Shown piece after piece: positions 34,684-45,580 of a stretch of 46,226 bases of DNA. Each line of letters opens with the position of its first letter. The first letter of the stretch is position 1. The notes beneath the pieces are model-generated. The model searched no databases. It saw only the letters and a list, made by a program, of their open reading frames with translations, and was not told where the DNA came from. This DNA is from Zygnema cylindricum (lineage: Eukaryota; Streptophyta; Zygnematophyceae; Zygnematales; Zygnemataceae), in the NCBI GenBank assembly GCA_037447655.1, contig JBBHKE010000180.1, positions 1-46,226 on the forward strand, in the 5' to 3' direction. The translations under genes and the position numbers were made by a program.

Positions 34684-37600
34684 ATGGCGCTTTCTAGCAA
34701 TTATTCTGGACCGTGTGGTCTATTTTGTAACAGCCACATTACAAAGCAAGTTCTTTCTCTCAAACCTTGTTCTACTCAGAGTAGCTTTATTGAAAAATGC
34801 TCCTTTAGTTCAGCAGAAAGCTCATTTACTTCCAGAAATTCAGTAAATGGCTTGCATAAGAGTGGTCCATCACCGTCTTTCTGCCCTATTTCTAGAAACG
34901 TTACAAAGAGCATGGCAGGTTTTGGTAAAAGTGGAGGAGGGCCACCTGATATTATCAAGAGAATGCCATCCTCAGTCTCACCTCCTGGTCTTGGGCAATT
35001 CCGTCCACCCCGTTTGCCAAGTCAGTTTTTGTTTTCCTTGCATCAATACCCTTCCCAGCAATCTAATTCTTTTAGGCAATATCCCTCCTATATGATATCA
35101 TGAATAGCCAGGCCCTTTTGTCTTGATTTTTGTGATGCTTAAGTTGTAAAGAAGTCATGAATTGCCTTAAAACTTTTGTTTTTGTAAGTGCACAATGTTA
35201 AATGTGCGTCCTAAGTTATCAATAGCAATAAGCTGTAGAAAATGGTAAATTTTTGACTTCCTTCATGCTGCCCTATGTGAAATATTGTAAGCTAGATGAG
35301 GGGAATAAGAACTTATAATGCACATTGATGATTTTAAATGACAGCTACTGCCATCTCTCCTAGTTATGAAATTTGTGTTTGAGGCGGAAAGAATGGAGTC
35401 ATGCTTGTTATTCAGTGTCATGCTCTCCTTCAACCATATGTGTTCGATGACCACACCGCCATCGCTGTTAGAGTTACTGATTTTGTTGCGTTAACACTTA
35501 ATTCCACCAAATTATGCTTTGTCACGTGTGGGCCACTTAACTAACTAGTGTTATTAACACTAATTTATGATTCTCAGTCAAAATAACTCTCACTGGAATG
35601 AAGCGGTTTACTTTAATTGCGATGAACAGTGTAGTGCAGTTGTAGTTCTGTTCTAATTTTGGATCCATTGTAGATATGCAGTTCCGGGGTTGTCCATGCC
35701 TGCCCCTGGTGGCAACAAAGGTTTAGAAAACGAGGGGAAGATTGAGAAGGAGAAGAGGACAATGGAGCTATTGGATACTGTCGGAGCTGGGGGAACCTGG
35801 CAAGAGCGTGCTTCTGCAATAAGGTAATTTGAATTTTCTGTCTCCCAATCAAAATTATATTTCATTGGTTTACCATGTCTATGTGACTTTGCTTTTGCGC
35901 TTTTTTTATCAATTTAGACATTCAAGGCAGCCTGGAAGGTATAGGTTTCCCAACCAGTAATGTTACAACTTATCAGTGATGGTGAGAGACGGATACCTAC
36001 GGCGTCTTTTAGTGCCTGTAATTGTGTAACCCTGTGAGGACAAGACAATGTTCATGAAAAAATTGAACATATTTGTCTAGTAATATCTCTTCGAGTATTT
36101 AAAACATGAGCTATGGAATAATCTACGGAACAACAGCACATGCAAAGTATGGCCCTTTTCTGTTTCAGACGTCTCAAGTCACAAGGAGGTTAGGATGGCA
36201 CCTGTAAGACAACTCAGGTTCTAGGTGAAGTTCGGTGTTGGATTTTCTATCAAAGAGGGTATTCTAAGCTCTTTGGGTATGTCAGTCTTAGGACTGTTCT
36301 CTGAATGACAGTTCTCATCCCAGTCCATTCTGTTTTTGTTCCCAACTACCAGCTGTTCCAGATTCTAGTTATGTTGTAGATCTATACTACATCGTGAATA
36401 GCTATTAGCGTCAAGCAACAATTATATAAGAATTGTAAAAGTGTTTACAATCCTTTTTCTGTCCCGAATGTGAACCGCTAAAAACAAGTAGTATTAACAA
36501 CGCTGTTTTGTGTGTGAAAAAGAGGGCAAAAAGAGGTCAAAAGTTAACGGGGTGGAATTAGTCTAATAGTGATTCACGGCGTGCAACTTAGTTTATTCTG
36601 TGATAACTTTGACAGCATTGACCATTTTCATGTAGTCGAAATACACGATTTGGTGTAGACAGTGGTGGCCTTTTTGATGTGTGAGGTCTTTTACTGACTG
36701 TGACTGTTGCACCAAGCGTCCATGCTTGAACCTGAAAAAAAGTGCTGTCACCGTTGACGAGAAACACTCCATTGGTTAGTACTTTTTTTTGTAAAATAAA
36801 GTTTTTATTGATCATTGAATGATTAGTGTTTGTAATAGAAAGCCCTTCCAAGCGGACAGTCTCTTTGAAATGCGTTTTGGAACTTTCTCTGATAATTAAC
36901 CGGATATAATCGGATGTTTATGAAATACTTTTGACAAAGTAAGTTTAACTTTTAGCTCACTTAAAGCTGTTCCTTATTCTGGTCAATGTAGGCTTGAACA
37001 TAACAACTCAAGTTGGCTTTATGTTAAGGGAGCTTCATGATTGCTGAAGTGAAGCAGGAATTCTGTTACGTTTGCTTATTTTTCTATGTTGTGCCCTTGG
37101 CTTTATTAACTCGTATTTTTTGCGGTGACAAATTGGGCTCAAAACTCTCCCATAAAGATGGTTTAGGGGTTCATCTTTGGAAACTTGTTTAAGTCACCCG
37201 TACAGCTTACTATGGGGCATGGACCAAAGAAATAGTCTTAATACGCCAATTCCATTGACTGCTTATAAGATATGGGTGATTGCCTCTTGAATTTAAACAG
37301 AGAACTACAGGAGCAAATGGGATTCACTACTGAAGCGTTATATGGTGCCACTTTAGTTTCGTACGATAAACAAACAGCAATGGTCGTTGCTTTACAGGTG
37401 AGCAAAAAAAATTGTCCCCAAAAGCTAACTGATATGTTTTGATGTCAATTACAAATCTTTCATATCATCCCCATTTCCATTGAACTTGCGTATTGTGTCG
37501 ACACTCTCTCATGTTTACTTGTATGACTTAGTTTCAAATTTATGTCCAGAAAAGATGAATTTTTGGACTGTAATTTACTTCACAGCATTCGGTGAATGAA

Positions 37601-40281
37601 TATTAAATTCAGTAACTGAATTACAGTATTCAGTAAATAAAGTGCAACTGAACTAAAAGTACACACGGAATCTTGTTGACTGTACTCTTCCCCCATTGAC
37701 TTTTTAATCCTTTTTAACTTATTACAGTGAACAATATAACAAGTGAGTAATCCTTGTGTTTTTGCATATCACCGTTATGAATATTCACGCTGGAAGTTAC
37801 TTTGTATGGAAACTACTGTTTATACTAGTTTTGTGGTTTTCATAGTGCTTATGCCAGTTTATCTTTTGTAATCTATAGTAACATCTTCCACTGTCCAGCT
37901 TAAGTCCTCCTTAATTAAGTCGTCCTTAATTCTATATTTTGTTTTTATGTAATCCATTTCTTCTAATTTGGGAGCGGTTAGTAATAGTGGCGTCTGAAAA
38001 CATTCAAAAAAATTGTCAATGGTATATTTTTCAGAATACTTTTCAATTTGAATTACTTAGAAACATGGCTGTATATGGCTATCTTTGGGTCGATGAGTAT
38101 GCTTGTATGGTTTGTAGAATAGAATCTGTACAGGCTTCAGCACCCGCCCTTTCATGTTTTGTACTATCAACGACTCAGTATCGAACAGAGGCTGTTCTTC
38201 GTATTGGTTTTATATATTTTTTAATTACGTTTGAAACGTCAAGGATAATACTTCTCTTAAGTGCGGGCGTCAATATTCGAAATCTCATTATGGTGAACAT
38301 CTCAGATATTGTCGTAATATTTCATGCAGTCATATTCTCTGGCATTTAAAATCGCATGTGGCTCTTCAGGAGAAAAGGACAATGATGAAGCATGTGTGTG
38401 TGTGTGTGTATATATAAAAATATATGTACATATATACACCTACATATATATTTGGTTGAATACATTTCTCTTGATTGGTTGGGGATTTACCTTTGAATCA
38501 CATGTGCAGGTGTATAATTCATTGGTTTCAGCTGGTACTTCTGAGGACTTGCTGTCACAACTAAGGGAGTCAGAGATTGAGCTATTGTATCAACTGCGAA
38601 CACTGTCTGTGTCACAACGCAAAGTAAGAGGTCACCCTCCTTGGTCACTAAATTATTTTTTATTTTTTTTCATTTAATTATTTTTATCTATTTTTCCTTT
38701 TTGCCAATTGACATCCAGCATGCATGCTGCCACATAAGCTCGATTTTCGGCTTTTTGTTTTTTTGTTTTGAGAATTAGACGGGATTAGAAGTGTACCGAG
38801 ATTAATAGTTAATTGTTCCTCAGTCGATTGTAATTGTTTTAGTTCGAGACCAAAGTATGCAACATGAAGATGTTCAGTCTCATCCTGTAGCTCAACACTG
38901 TGACACACTTCAATTCTGTAGGAGAGTTGAAAGTAAAAATGAAAACAGATAGAGAATAAAAGAAGCTTTGTTTACTATTTGGTGGACCAGGCAGCTGCTG
39001 AGTATATGATGAAAAACGGCTTAAATATGAGTGGTGTTCGTGAACTCGCAAAAGCAATCAAGGAGCACGAGAGACGACCACAAGGGCGAGAGGTAAGTTA
39101 GATTGGCATTTTGGGATTTTGTCATCTACTTTTACCTCACTGTTTGCTGACCTTGTACCAACGGAGGTCCCTGTTCGTTTCTGTTTTTTGTTAACTTGTT
39201 CCAAGGAAAAACTCTATGAGGTTCTTAATGAAAGCCTTTTCATAAGAGGATGAAGGATACAGTGATGAAACAGCTTCGTCTTTGTTTTTTGTTTTGGAGT
39301 GTTGTTTGCTTTAGTGGTGTGCCTATTTATTTCTTTTTCAAATATGTCATCTAGAGTTGATAAATTCAATTCTAGTTTATCTTCAAAGCACTCTTCCATG
39401 AAAATTAAGAAATGCTGTTGCATTTGTTTATTTTCATGGATTTTTGTCATCTTGGAGTTTTCATTAAGAGCAATTTATGGATCTTGTGAATGTTTTAAGG
39501 GACTGGTAAATCGCTTAGGAAACTTTTGTTGTTCTTTAGTCGAGCCCGTTCTCTCGTATAGACAAATTTTGGGAAATGTCGGACACACTCTCGCGTAAGG
39601 CGAATCTTGTATCTGTTGGATGGAATATGAGAGGTCTGGAGCATATGAAAATAGCAAATATAGTTTGAAGCATAGTTCAAATGTGCGAAGCAATTGGAAA
39701 AGTTATATGTGGTTTCCCCCCGTACTATACGTGTATTATAGCCGTACTATGTGTATTATACAGTATAGTACACGTATAGTTTTGGGGAAACCACATGGCG
39801 TTTCCAACTGAATTCGCACCGTTGGATTATGGTTTAAAGTCCAAACGCCAGCTTTGCAAGATTCTTTCTATGTGAATGTGTCGTGTCATGTTTGTTGTTG
39901 ACCCATGTTTATTTATGTTCTTGAGTCATGTTTCTTTACATTGTTAACTTTTTTTTGATGTTGTTGACTCATGTTTGTTAATGTTGTTGACTCATGTTTG
40001 TTTATGTTGTTGACTCATGTTTGTTACTCCTGTTCTTTTATGTTCTTGAGTCATGTTTCTTTATGTTGTTAACTTTTTTTTTATGTTCTTGGCTCATGTT
40101 TGTTAATGTTACTGTGCAGGGCTTCACCACGGCACCCGGAGATTGTTTGGCGTTCATGCTGCATAGGGCGGCTGGTGAGGCAGCCGATCCCGAGGCAAGG
40201 GAAAGCTTTGTGCAGCAGGGATTGAGTGTGGTGGTTTCTGAAACGGCAAGGCAAAGATTCTCTGAATACACAACCTCCTAA
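34684..40281 (+). CDS. RAF1-like plastid protein with helical domain only, 6 exons
   Basis: Exons: 34684-35020, 35682-35823, 37301-37397, 38510-38623, 38991-39092, 40120-40281; all GT-AG, 317 aa. The N-terminus (MALSSNYSGPCG..., rich in Ser, no acids for about 35 residues) looks like a chloroplast transit peptide. A Pro-rich linker (PPRLPIPGLSMPAPGG) precedes a helical region. Its motifs match the helical half of Rubisco accumulation factor 1: LLDTVG, ELLYQLRTLSVSQRKAAA, ELAKAIKEHERRP and PGDCLAFMLHR, in the same order. RAF1 (about 430-450 aa) is a chaperone that helps assemble the Rubisco large subunit in the stroma. This protein stops (SEYTTS) right after the helical part, and I find no exon for the RAF1 C-terminal beta domain in the 5.9 kb downstream. 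It may be a RAF1 paralogue or a separate RAF1-like family. Its function is not established by the sequence. Confidence 0.75.
35451..35634. mobile_element. Family-A MITE in intron 1 of the RAF1-like gene
   Basis: The left TIR CCACACCGCCATCGCTGTTA (35451) pairs with the right TIR AATTGCGATGAACAGTGTAG (35615-35634). The inside contains GGGCCACTTAACTAACTAGTG, also recognisable near 14316-14336 in intron 7 of the F-box/SNF2 gene, where a right-type TIR follows at about 14392-14418. Confidence 0.65.
36386..36585. mobile_element. Family-A MITE in intron 2 of the RAF1-like gene
   Basis: The left TIR ACTACATCGTGAATAGCTAT (36386-36413) and right TIR CTAATAGTGATTCACGGCG (36563-36585) are good inverted relatives at the usual 200-bp spacing. 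Confidence 0.75.
39663..39838. mobile_element. Palindromic MITE (family B) in intron 5 of the RAF1-like gene
   Basis: About 176 bp folds back almost completely. TTGGAAAAGTTATATGTGG and TTTCCCC-CCGTACTATACGT on the left pair with ACGTATAGTTTTGGGGAAACC and CATGGCGTTTCCAACTG on the right. The outer end GAAGCATAGTTCAAATG resembles the ends of the repeat at 44724-45537, suggesting a second MITE family distinct from family A. Confidence 0.75.
39890..40110. repeat. Minisatellite of ATGTTGTTGACTCATGTTTG units before exon 6
   Basis: About nine degenerate copies of a roughly 21-bp unit, with TTCTTGAGTCATGTTTCTT variants, run up to the acceptor of exon 6 (GTGCAG at 40114-40119). T-rich segments within it provide the polypyrimidine tract. 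Confidence 0.85.
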
Positions 40282-41182
40282 CTTTGGTGTAATATCGATT
40301 CCGGGATTTAAGAGCCTCGGTTTGCTTCATGTCGGAAGCACTCAACTGCAATGTATTATTTATTATCGTTGTTAGACTCTTGTTTTTATGTTGGTGAGAG
40401 GAGACAAAATTGATTGGCTTCAAGATCCAAAGCTGTCAATGTTTTGGCTCATTTATCTGTTCTATATGGTAGAGTATTGTCCTGGTTGGTCATCCAACAT
40501 TTTTTTCGATGGATCTAGGACGAAATCATAGAAGATTTTTCCAAAATAATGTAGCTTTTGGGTGATTATTAATTTGGTCTGCTCCATTGTCGTCTTTTGG
40601 TTGTTCATATGTTTTCGTCGTTAAATTTTGAGCTCGTTCGGTGGCCTGTTTTCTCGCCACAGATAGTATTTGCCTCGTTAGTTAATGAGTTCAATAACAG
40701 AAGCACGATGATAAACCGGTTGAGTTACATGAAAGGAATTAAAAAGAGAAATGGAAGTGAGAATTGCCACATTTTATTGAGAATCTAAAAACCAAGAACA
40801 CTGTAGTACCCAGTGAAAAGCGAACTGCACAATCTCAGGATGGTTATAAAACTAACTGAAACCATAGGGCGAAGTTATGTTTGTTCACATTGATCATATA
40901 TATAGATGATTATGCATGCAATTGTCATTATTGCCCATGTAGTTTCGAGTCTACTTCACCGTCCTTTAAGTGTGTAGTAACAGCTCATATGTGCCACGAC
41001 ATATTTAAGCTGCTGAGACTCTAAGAATAAACTGTCCCACCGTGAAATTGTAACATCCTGCTGTATGATTGCAGTAACAGCTAACATGTATGACAACGTA
41101 ACAAAAAGAAAATTAGTTAGTGTGGCAATGCACACTTAGCCACTCATACTTGAGTGAACCTTCCTAGTTGCCATTACCCAAA
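40282..41182. other. 3' flank of the RAF1-like gene, no further exon seen
   Basis: This was searched by eye for a continuation of the RAF1-like gene (a beta-strand-rich domain) and none was found. Short open frames lack family features. The first few hundred bases are probably 3' UTR. Confidence 0.45.
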
Positions 41183-41779
41183 CCACACCGTTCATTGTCA
41201 TTAGTGTTAATAATTCTAATTTTCTCGCGGCTTTTTTTGGCCCAAAGTCATAAATTAGTGATATTAATATTTACATAGAATTAACACTACAGTACTGTAG
41301 TATGGAAAGTTTTCATTTAGTGTTATCCATTTTATATTATGTTCAAAATTAGCGTTATGTACGACAAGTCTGTTTTTGTTCGAAACGTACATGTGACATC
41401 TCAATTCTACAACGTTAGCCAGGTACTGCTTGTAAATAAGCTTTAACCACTGTAGCTGTTAGGCATCGGAAATAGCGCGAATGTTGCTTAATAAAAACAT
41501 AGAACAGCGTAGAGTAACCAGAAATACAGCTAAAGTTTACACTAATTTATGTGTCATGTACGATTTTCAAACCTTGCAAGGACGTTTCTCTTCGAAAGTT
41601 GAAATAATATCGATGCCAGCTCAGCATAGGTGCTACAAAGTAGACACACAAAGTGGTGTTGAGTGCCAAGTTAATGTTAATATTTTTGTCGACAATATAC
41701 CAGAAAGGGCTATCAACACTAAATTAGCATTTACGTTCCTTTTTTTTAAATACTACAGTAACAACCATGAGCGGTGTAC
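41183..41779. mobile_element. Longer family-A element (about 600 bp)
   Basis: The left TIR CCACACCGTTCATTGTCATT (41183-41210) and right TIR ACAGTAACAACCATGAGCGG (41756-41779) face each other. The inside is AT-rich and the open frame 41481-41813 has no recognisable motif. The right end overlaps the left end of the next element by a few bases. Confidence 0.5.
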
Positions 41780-42788
41780 ATCGCCGATCATTATTAGCGT
41801 TAGGTCGGTTTGAACGCTTATTCGTACACTTGTTTGTCACGGTTCGCGGGTCCCCTAAATTTGTCATGGCCTGGGTGATGCTGACGTCGAATGATGACCT
41901 TTCGTTTTGGTCTTTCGGAAGCTCCTCACGAACGTACAAAACCAAAGACGCGCGCTTTTTTTTAAATGTACACATGTGCGCGCTGGTCGAGAGCAGCAAC
42001 CTGCTGCACCGCGACGGAGAATCTAGTCAGTAGTCACGCGCTCCTCATGTACGGTACGACCAATGAATTACGCGTGCTAGGTCGTGCTTCCCTTTTTTGG
42101 ACGTTCACTTTTGAAATTTTAAGCGTCAATGAAACGTTTTCTGTACGAAAATGTACAGATTAGTGTCGTGTCGTTATTCTGATTTGTTGCCGTGAACCTT
42201 TTCCCTTGAGATACCGTCAACCTACAGTTAAGGAGCGGAGCCTTGCTGATGGGATTCTCAAGAATCGGCAATCTGCCACGTCATCCGCATCTGCATCGGA
42301 CCGATACCCATCGCTTTTCAACGCCTAGGCAGCAGCATCTGGAATTCTGGACTGGTCGCGGCGCATGTCGACGGGAGCGTCGCATGTCGACGGGAGCGTC
42401 GCCTGCCGGCCACGCTCAGGCGCGGTGGCGAGGCAGCGGCAGATCTCGTGGGCCGCGACTCTGCCTGTGCCGTACTTTGGACTTTTCCGGACTGTACTTC
42501 CCGCGGCTGACAAAACTCTCATCTGCTGACGGTGTATTGTAGTTTTGTAAATCAGCTTTATTTTTAAACGTGAATTTGTGCGGCCAGGCCTTTTGGCTTT
42601 TGCAGCCAAGTGTACGGTACATCACCAATCACTTTAATAATTCATGACTTATAGCAACTTTATTAGAAGCAGCCACACTAAATCACATGTTGATACGAGC
42701 CTTATACTTAAATAGTGTGATTTCTAAATGATAATATCGGGTAAAATAGCAGAGTGACCAGCTCTAACAGCAATGGGCGGTGCAGTAC
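41776..42788. mobile_element. Longer family-A element (about 1.0 kb) with a GC-rich centre
   Basis: The left TIR GTACATCGCCGATCATTATT (41776-41802) and right TIR CTAACAGCAATGGGCGGTGC (42763-42788) are inverted relatives. The centre (about 42200-42500) is strikingly GC- and CpG-rich and contains a perfect 19-bp tandem duplication, GCATGTCGACGGGAGCGTC, at 42363-42381 and 42382-42400. No transposase is recognised. Confidence 0.45.
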
Positions 42789-43029
42789 ACCAATAGGTAC
42801 ATATTTTTCACATTCGACAGTTTGTCGTATCTATGTAGGTACGCTAACCGTATCTCATACCTTAACATCATATTTTCTTATGATTGCTTTTGTCCGAAGC
42901 AGATTTCTCTTTTCGCTCGCAGCCATCGCTGCTGGTTCGTCAGGCGGCGTGCGAACAGCGCCACAGCGGCAAGCCGGCCTGCACGGGGTATGTTGACGCT
43001 ACACCATGTGTCGCTATTAGGGTATGTCA

Positions 43030-44577
43030 CCATGTACTTGTAGCTTAGCGAACATACATTGTTTTTTAGCGCAGATCGGGCGGACCCGGATTTCAGGTGT
43101 CCCTATGTGTAACAACGAAATTGTTACTTAAGGGTGTGACGATTTTAGGGTGCATCTCCATGTGCCAAAGTAAGGGTTTTTTTTTCTGTCATTTTCCTGT
43201 AAAACTTAGAGCCGTACCGCATAAGTTTCAACCGTACAAAATTTAGAAAAAAGGAGAAGTACATTTTGCGTCATCGTCAAATTTAAGGTGTACTACATGT
43301 TGTCGTCTAGTGTTCTTCGACCCACGGCCACGCCAAAAAACATCATCTTCAAACTTTTCTTTAAAACACAGGGACGATGTGTTTTAAATCAAAGTATTCT
43401 CTACTAACAAATAGGAACACCTATTCGCACATGTACAAATTCTCAAAAAAATCAAACGAATTCAAGCGACGGCGAAAGGTACACTATTTGTTAGGTTTTG
43501 TCCGTTTGCATTCAGGTACAACGAGGCAAAGCACACATTTATTTTGGTTTTGTCCGTTTGCGCCTGGTACAGATTCGGATTTTATTTCGCCAGGGGTCTC
43601 AAGATTCCGATGCCATTTCACGTCAAGCGGACAAGCGACGCAAAGGCAAAGTGCATCTTCTTCAACCGTGAAAGGGCACATGTTGGAAGGTGGTACGTCT
43701 ACAATGTCAAAAAAACTCATGCGACGTCACAAGAGTTACAAAAAATAACGTGCGCAATCGACGTTGACAGCTGTCACGGGCATTGTCAGCGTATATAGTC
43801 ACCACACCCTTAAGTAACTACGTCGTTGTTACACATAAGGACACCTAAAATCCGGGTGCGTCGGATCTGCGATAAAAAACAATGTTTTTTCACTAAGTTA
43901 TAAGTACACGGAGACGCACCCTTATACGTTGGGAACGCCCATGACGGCTGTCAACGTCTACTATCTGTGATGGCGCACGCTATTTTTTTGAAACTGCTTA
44001 TGACGTCGGGTGTCTTTCCGTGACATTGTAGACGTACCGCCTCCAAGCCTGCGTCGTTTAATGGTTGAAGAAGATTCTCATCGCCTTTGCGTCTCTTGTC
44101 CGCTCGTCGTGAAATGGCATCGGAATCTTGAGACCCCTGCAAACAAATATATGTACCGTACGAAAACGGACAAAACAAAACAAATTGTGTACTTTTACTT
44201 GTCGTACTAAACGCAAATGGACAAAACATCGCGAGTCGTGTACTTTTCGTCGTCGCTTGAATTTGTTTTTATTTTTTTGAAATATGTCGACACGTGCGAG
44301 TATGTTTTACTGTTTGTGCAACGAAAATACTTTGTTTTAAAACACATCGCCGATGTGTTTTAAAATAAAGGTTGAAGATGACACTTATAGACGTGGCCGT
44401 GGATCGATAAACACAGGACGACAACATGTAGTACATTCTAAGCTCGACGATGACGCAAAGTGTATTTCTCCATTTTTTTGTTTTTTGTACGGTTGAAACT
44501 ACGCTGTATGGCGCTAAGTTTTACTAGAAAGCGACAAAAAAAAACCCTTACTTTGGCACATAGAGACTTACCCTAAG
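43030..44577. repeat. Nested palindrome: arms of about 650 bp (B) and an inverted 110-bp pair (A)
   Basis: Arm B (43148-43797) pairs with B' (43922-44577) as a diverged inverted repeat. Shared words include ATGTGCCAAAGTAAGGG, TTTCAACCGTACAAAA, ACTACATGTTGTCGTC, GGGGTCTCAAGATTCCG and GTTGACAGC. The spacer (43800-43911, A') is itself an inverted copy of 43030-43139 (A), which precedes arm B (GATCCGACGCACCCGG-type and GTGTAACAACGA words). The order is A, B, A' reversed, B' reversed. This suggests an inverted duplication of an A-B unit. Confidence 0.8.
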
Positions 44578-44723
44578 GGTTAACAATTTTTTTCGCCACT
44601 TAACACATCTTTTCTCCGTACACACTTGTTCGATTATCACATGGAGACCGCCAATGGGAAGGTGAGAATCTTGCTTTTCAATTGCAGCCGTCAGATCCAC
44701 AATCGGACAGCGGTGTACGGAGA

Positions 44724-44966
44724 ATATATGTTTTAAGCATAGTTCAAAAGTAGGTGAAAGTAGGCCCATACAATATGTCTATTGTATGTAAAATATACAA
44801 TATGACCTTAAGACCCATATTGTATTGGTCGCAAAATGAAAAAAATATATGTTTTAAGCATAGTTCAAAAGTAGGTGAAAGTTGGCCCATACAATATGCC
44901 TATTATATGTAAAACATACAATATGACCTTAAGACCCATATTGTATTGGTCGCAAAATTTTAAAAA
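44724..44966. repeat. Two-unit tandem duplication, period 121 bp
   Basis: The unit beginning ATATATGTTTTAAGCATAGT at 44724 repeats at 44845 with few differences. It includes TAGGCCCATACAATATG and CCCATATTGTATTGGTCGC. Its first 25 bases recur inverted near 45510-45537 (CGCCTACTTTTGAACTATGG), so the duplication may be the end of an element of about 0.8 kb that ends there. Confidence 0.8.
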
Positions 44967-45580
44967 ATAGTAACAGGGTTGAGTTGCACATCGATCGATA
45001 GAGAATTAAACGTCATGTCTAAATTTTGAAAAACATTCGGACAAAAAAAATTTGTGAGTTTTGAGGTATGTTTTATTTAAACCGTCAAATTTGGACGATC
45101 GGACGGTTGTTGATAAAAGTAGCAATCTAAGAAGATCACATGAAAAGCCCATAACACAACTTACGATAGGACTTTCTGTCATATTAGCGTCTACAATTTT
45201 GAAGGCCACACTAAATAAAGCCTCAAATTGACCAACCAGGCATTATGGGGAGATAAAAAAAAATATTCCACACTGCCAAAAATATTACCAAAACCTACCC
45301 ATTGGTGGCTGCAAAAAAACTTTGGTGGTTTCGCCCGCGGAATGTCATCCTACGCTGTGTCAGTTCGCTAAAAAAATTCGTCCGGCGGCGTGTGCTGTAC
45401 TATGATGATACGAGAGTGTGCACAACGCACACACATACAGTATGCATACTCTGCGCGAGTTTTGTGCCAAGTTTTGTGCGCCTACCAAAGGCCTACCATA
45501 AAAAGTTAAAAACGCCTACTTTTGAACTATGGTTTTAAGTGGCAAAAAAAACATTAACACTAATAGCGATACATGATGTA

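Larger units (their letters stand above)
42999..45580. mobile_element. Possible 2.6-kb family-A element containing nested foldbacks
   Basis: The left TIR CTACACCATGTGTCGCTATT (42999-43024) and right TIR CACTAATAGCGATACATGATG (45559-45580) are good inverted relatives with nothing similar between them. The interval contains the palindromic cluster at 43030-44577 and the repeat pair at 44724-45537. It may be one element with later insertions, or two unrelated ends that happen to face each other. Confidence 0.4.

Noticed and set aside
43377-43798. Plus-strand open frames across the palindrome arm
   Set aside because: They overlap each other and match no counterpart in the other arm; only the minus-strand frame is mirrored there.
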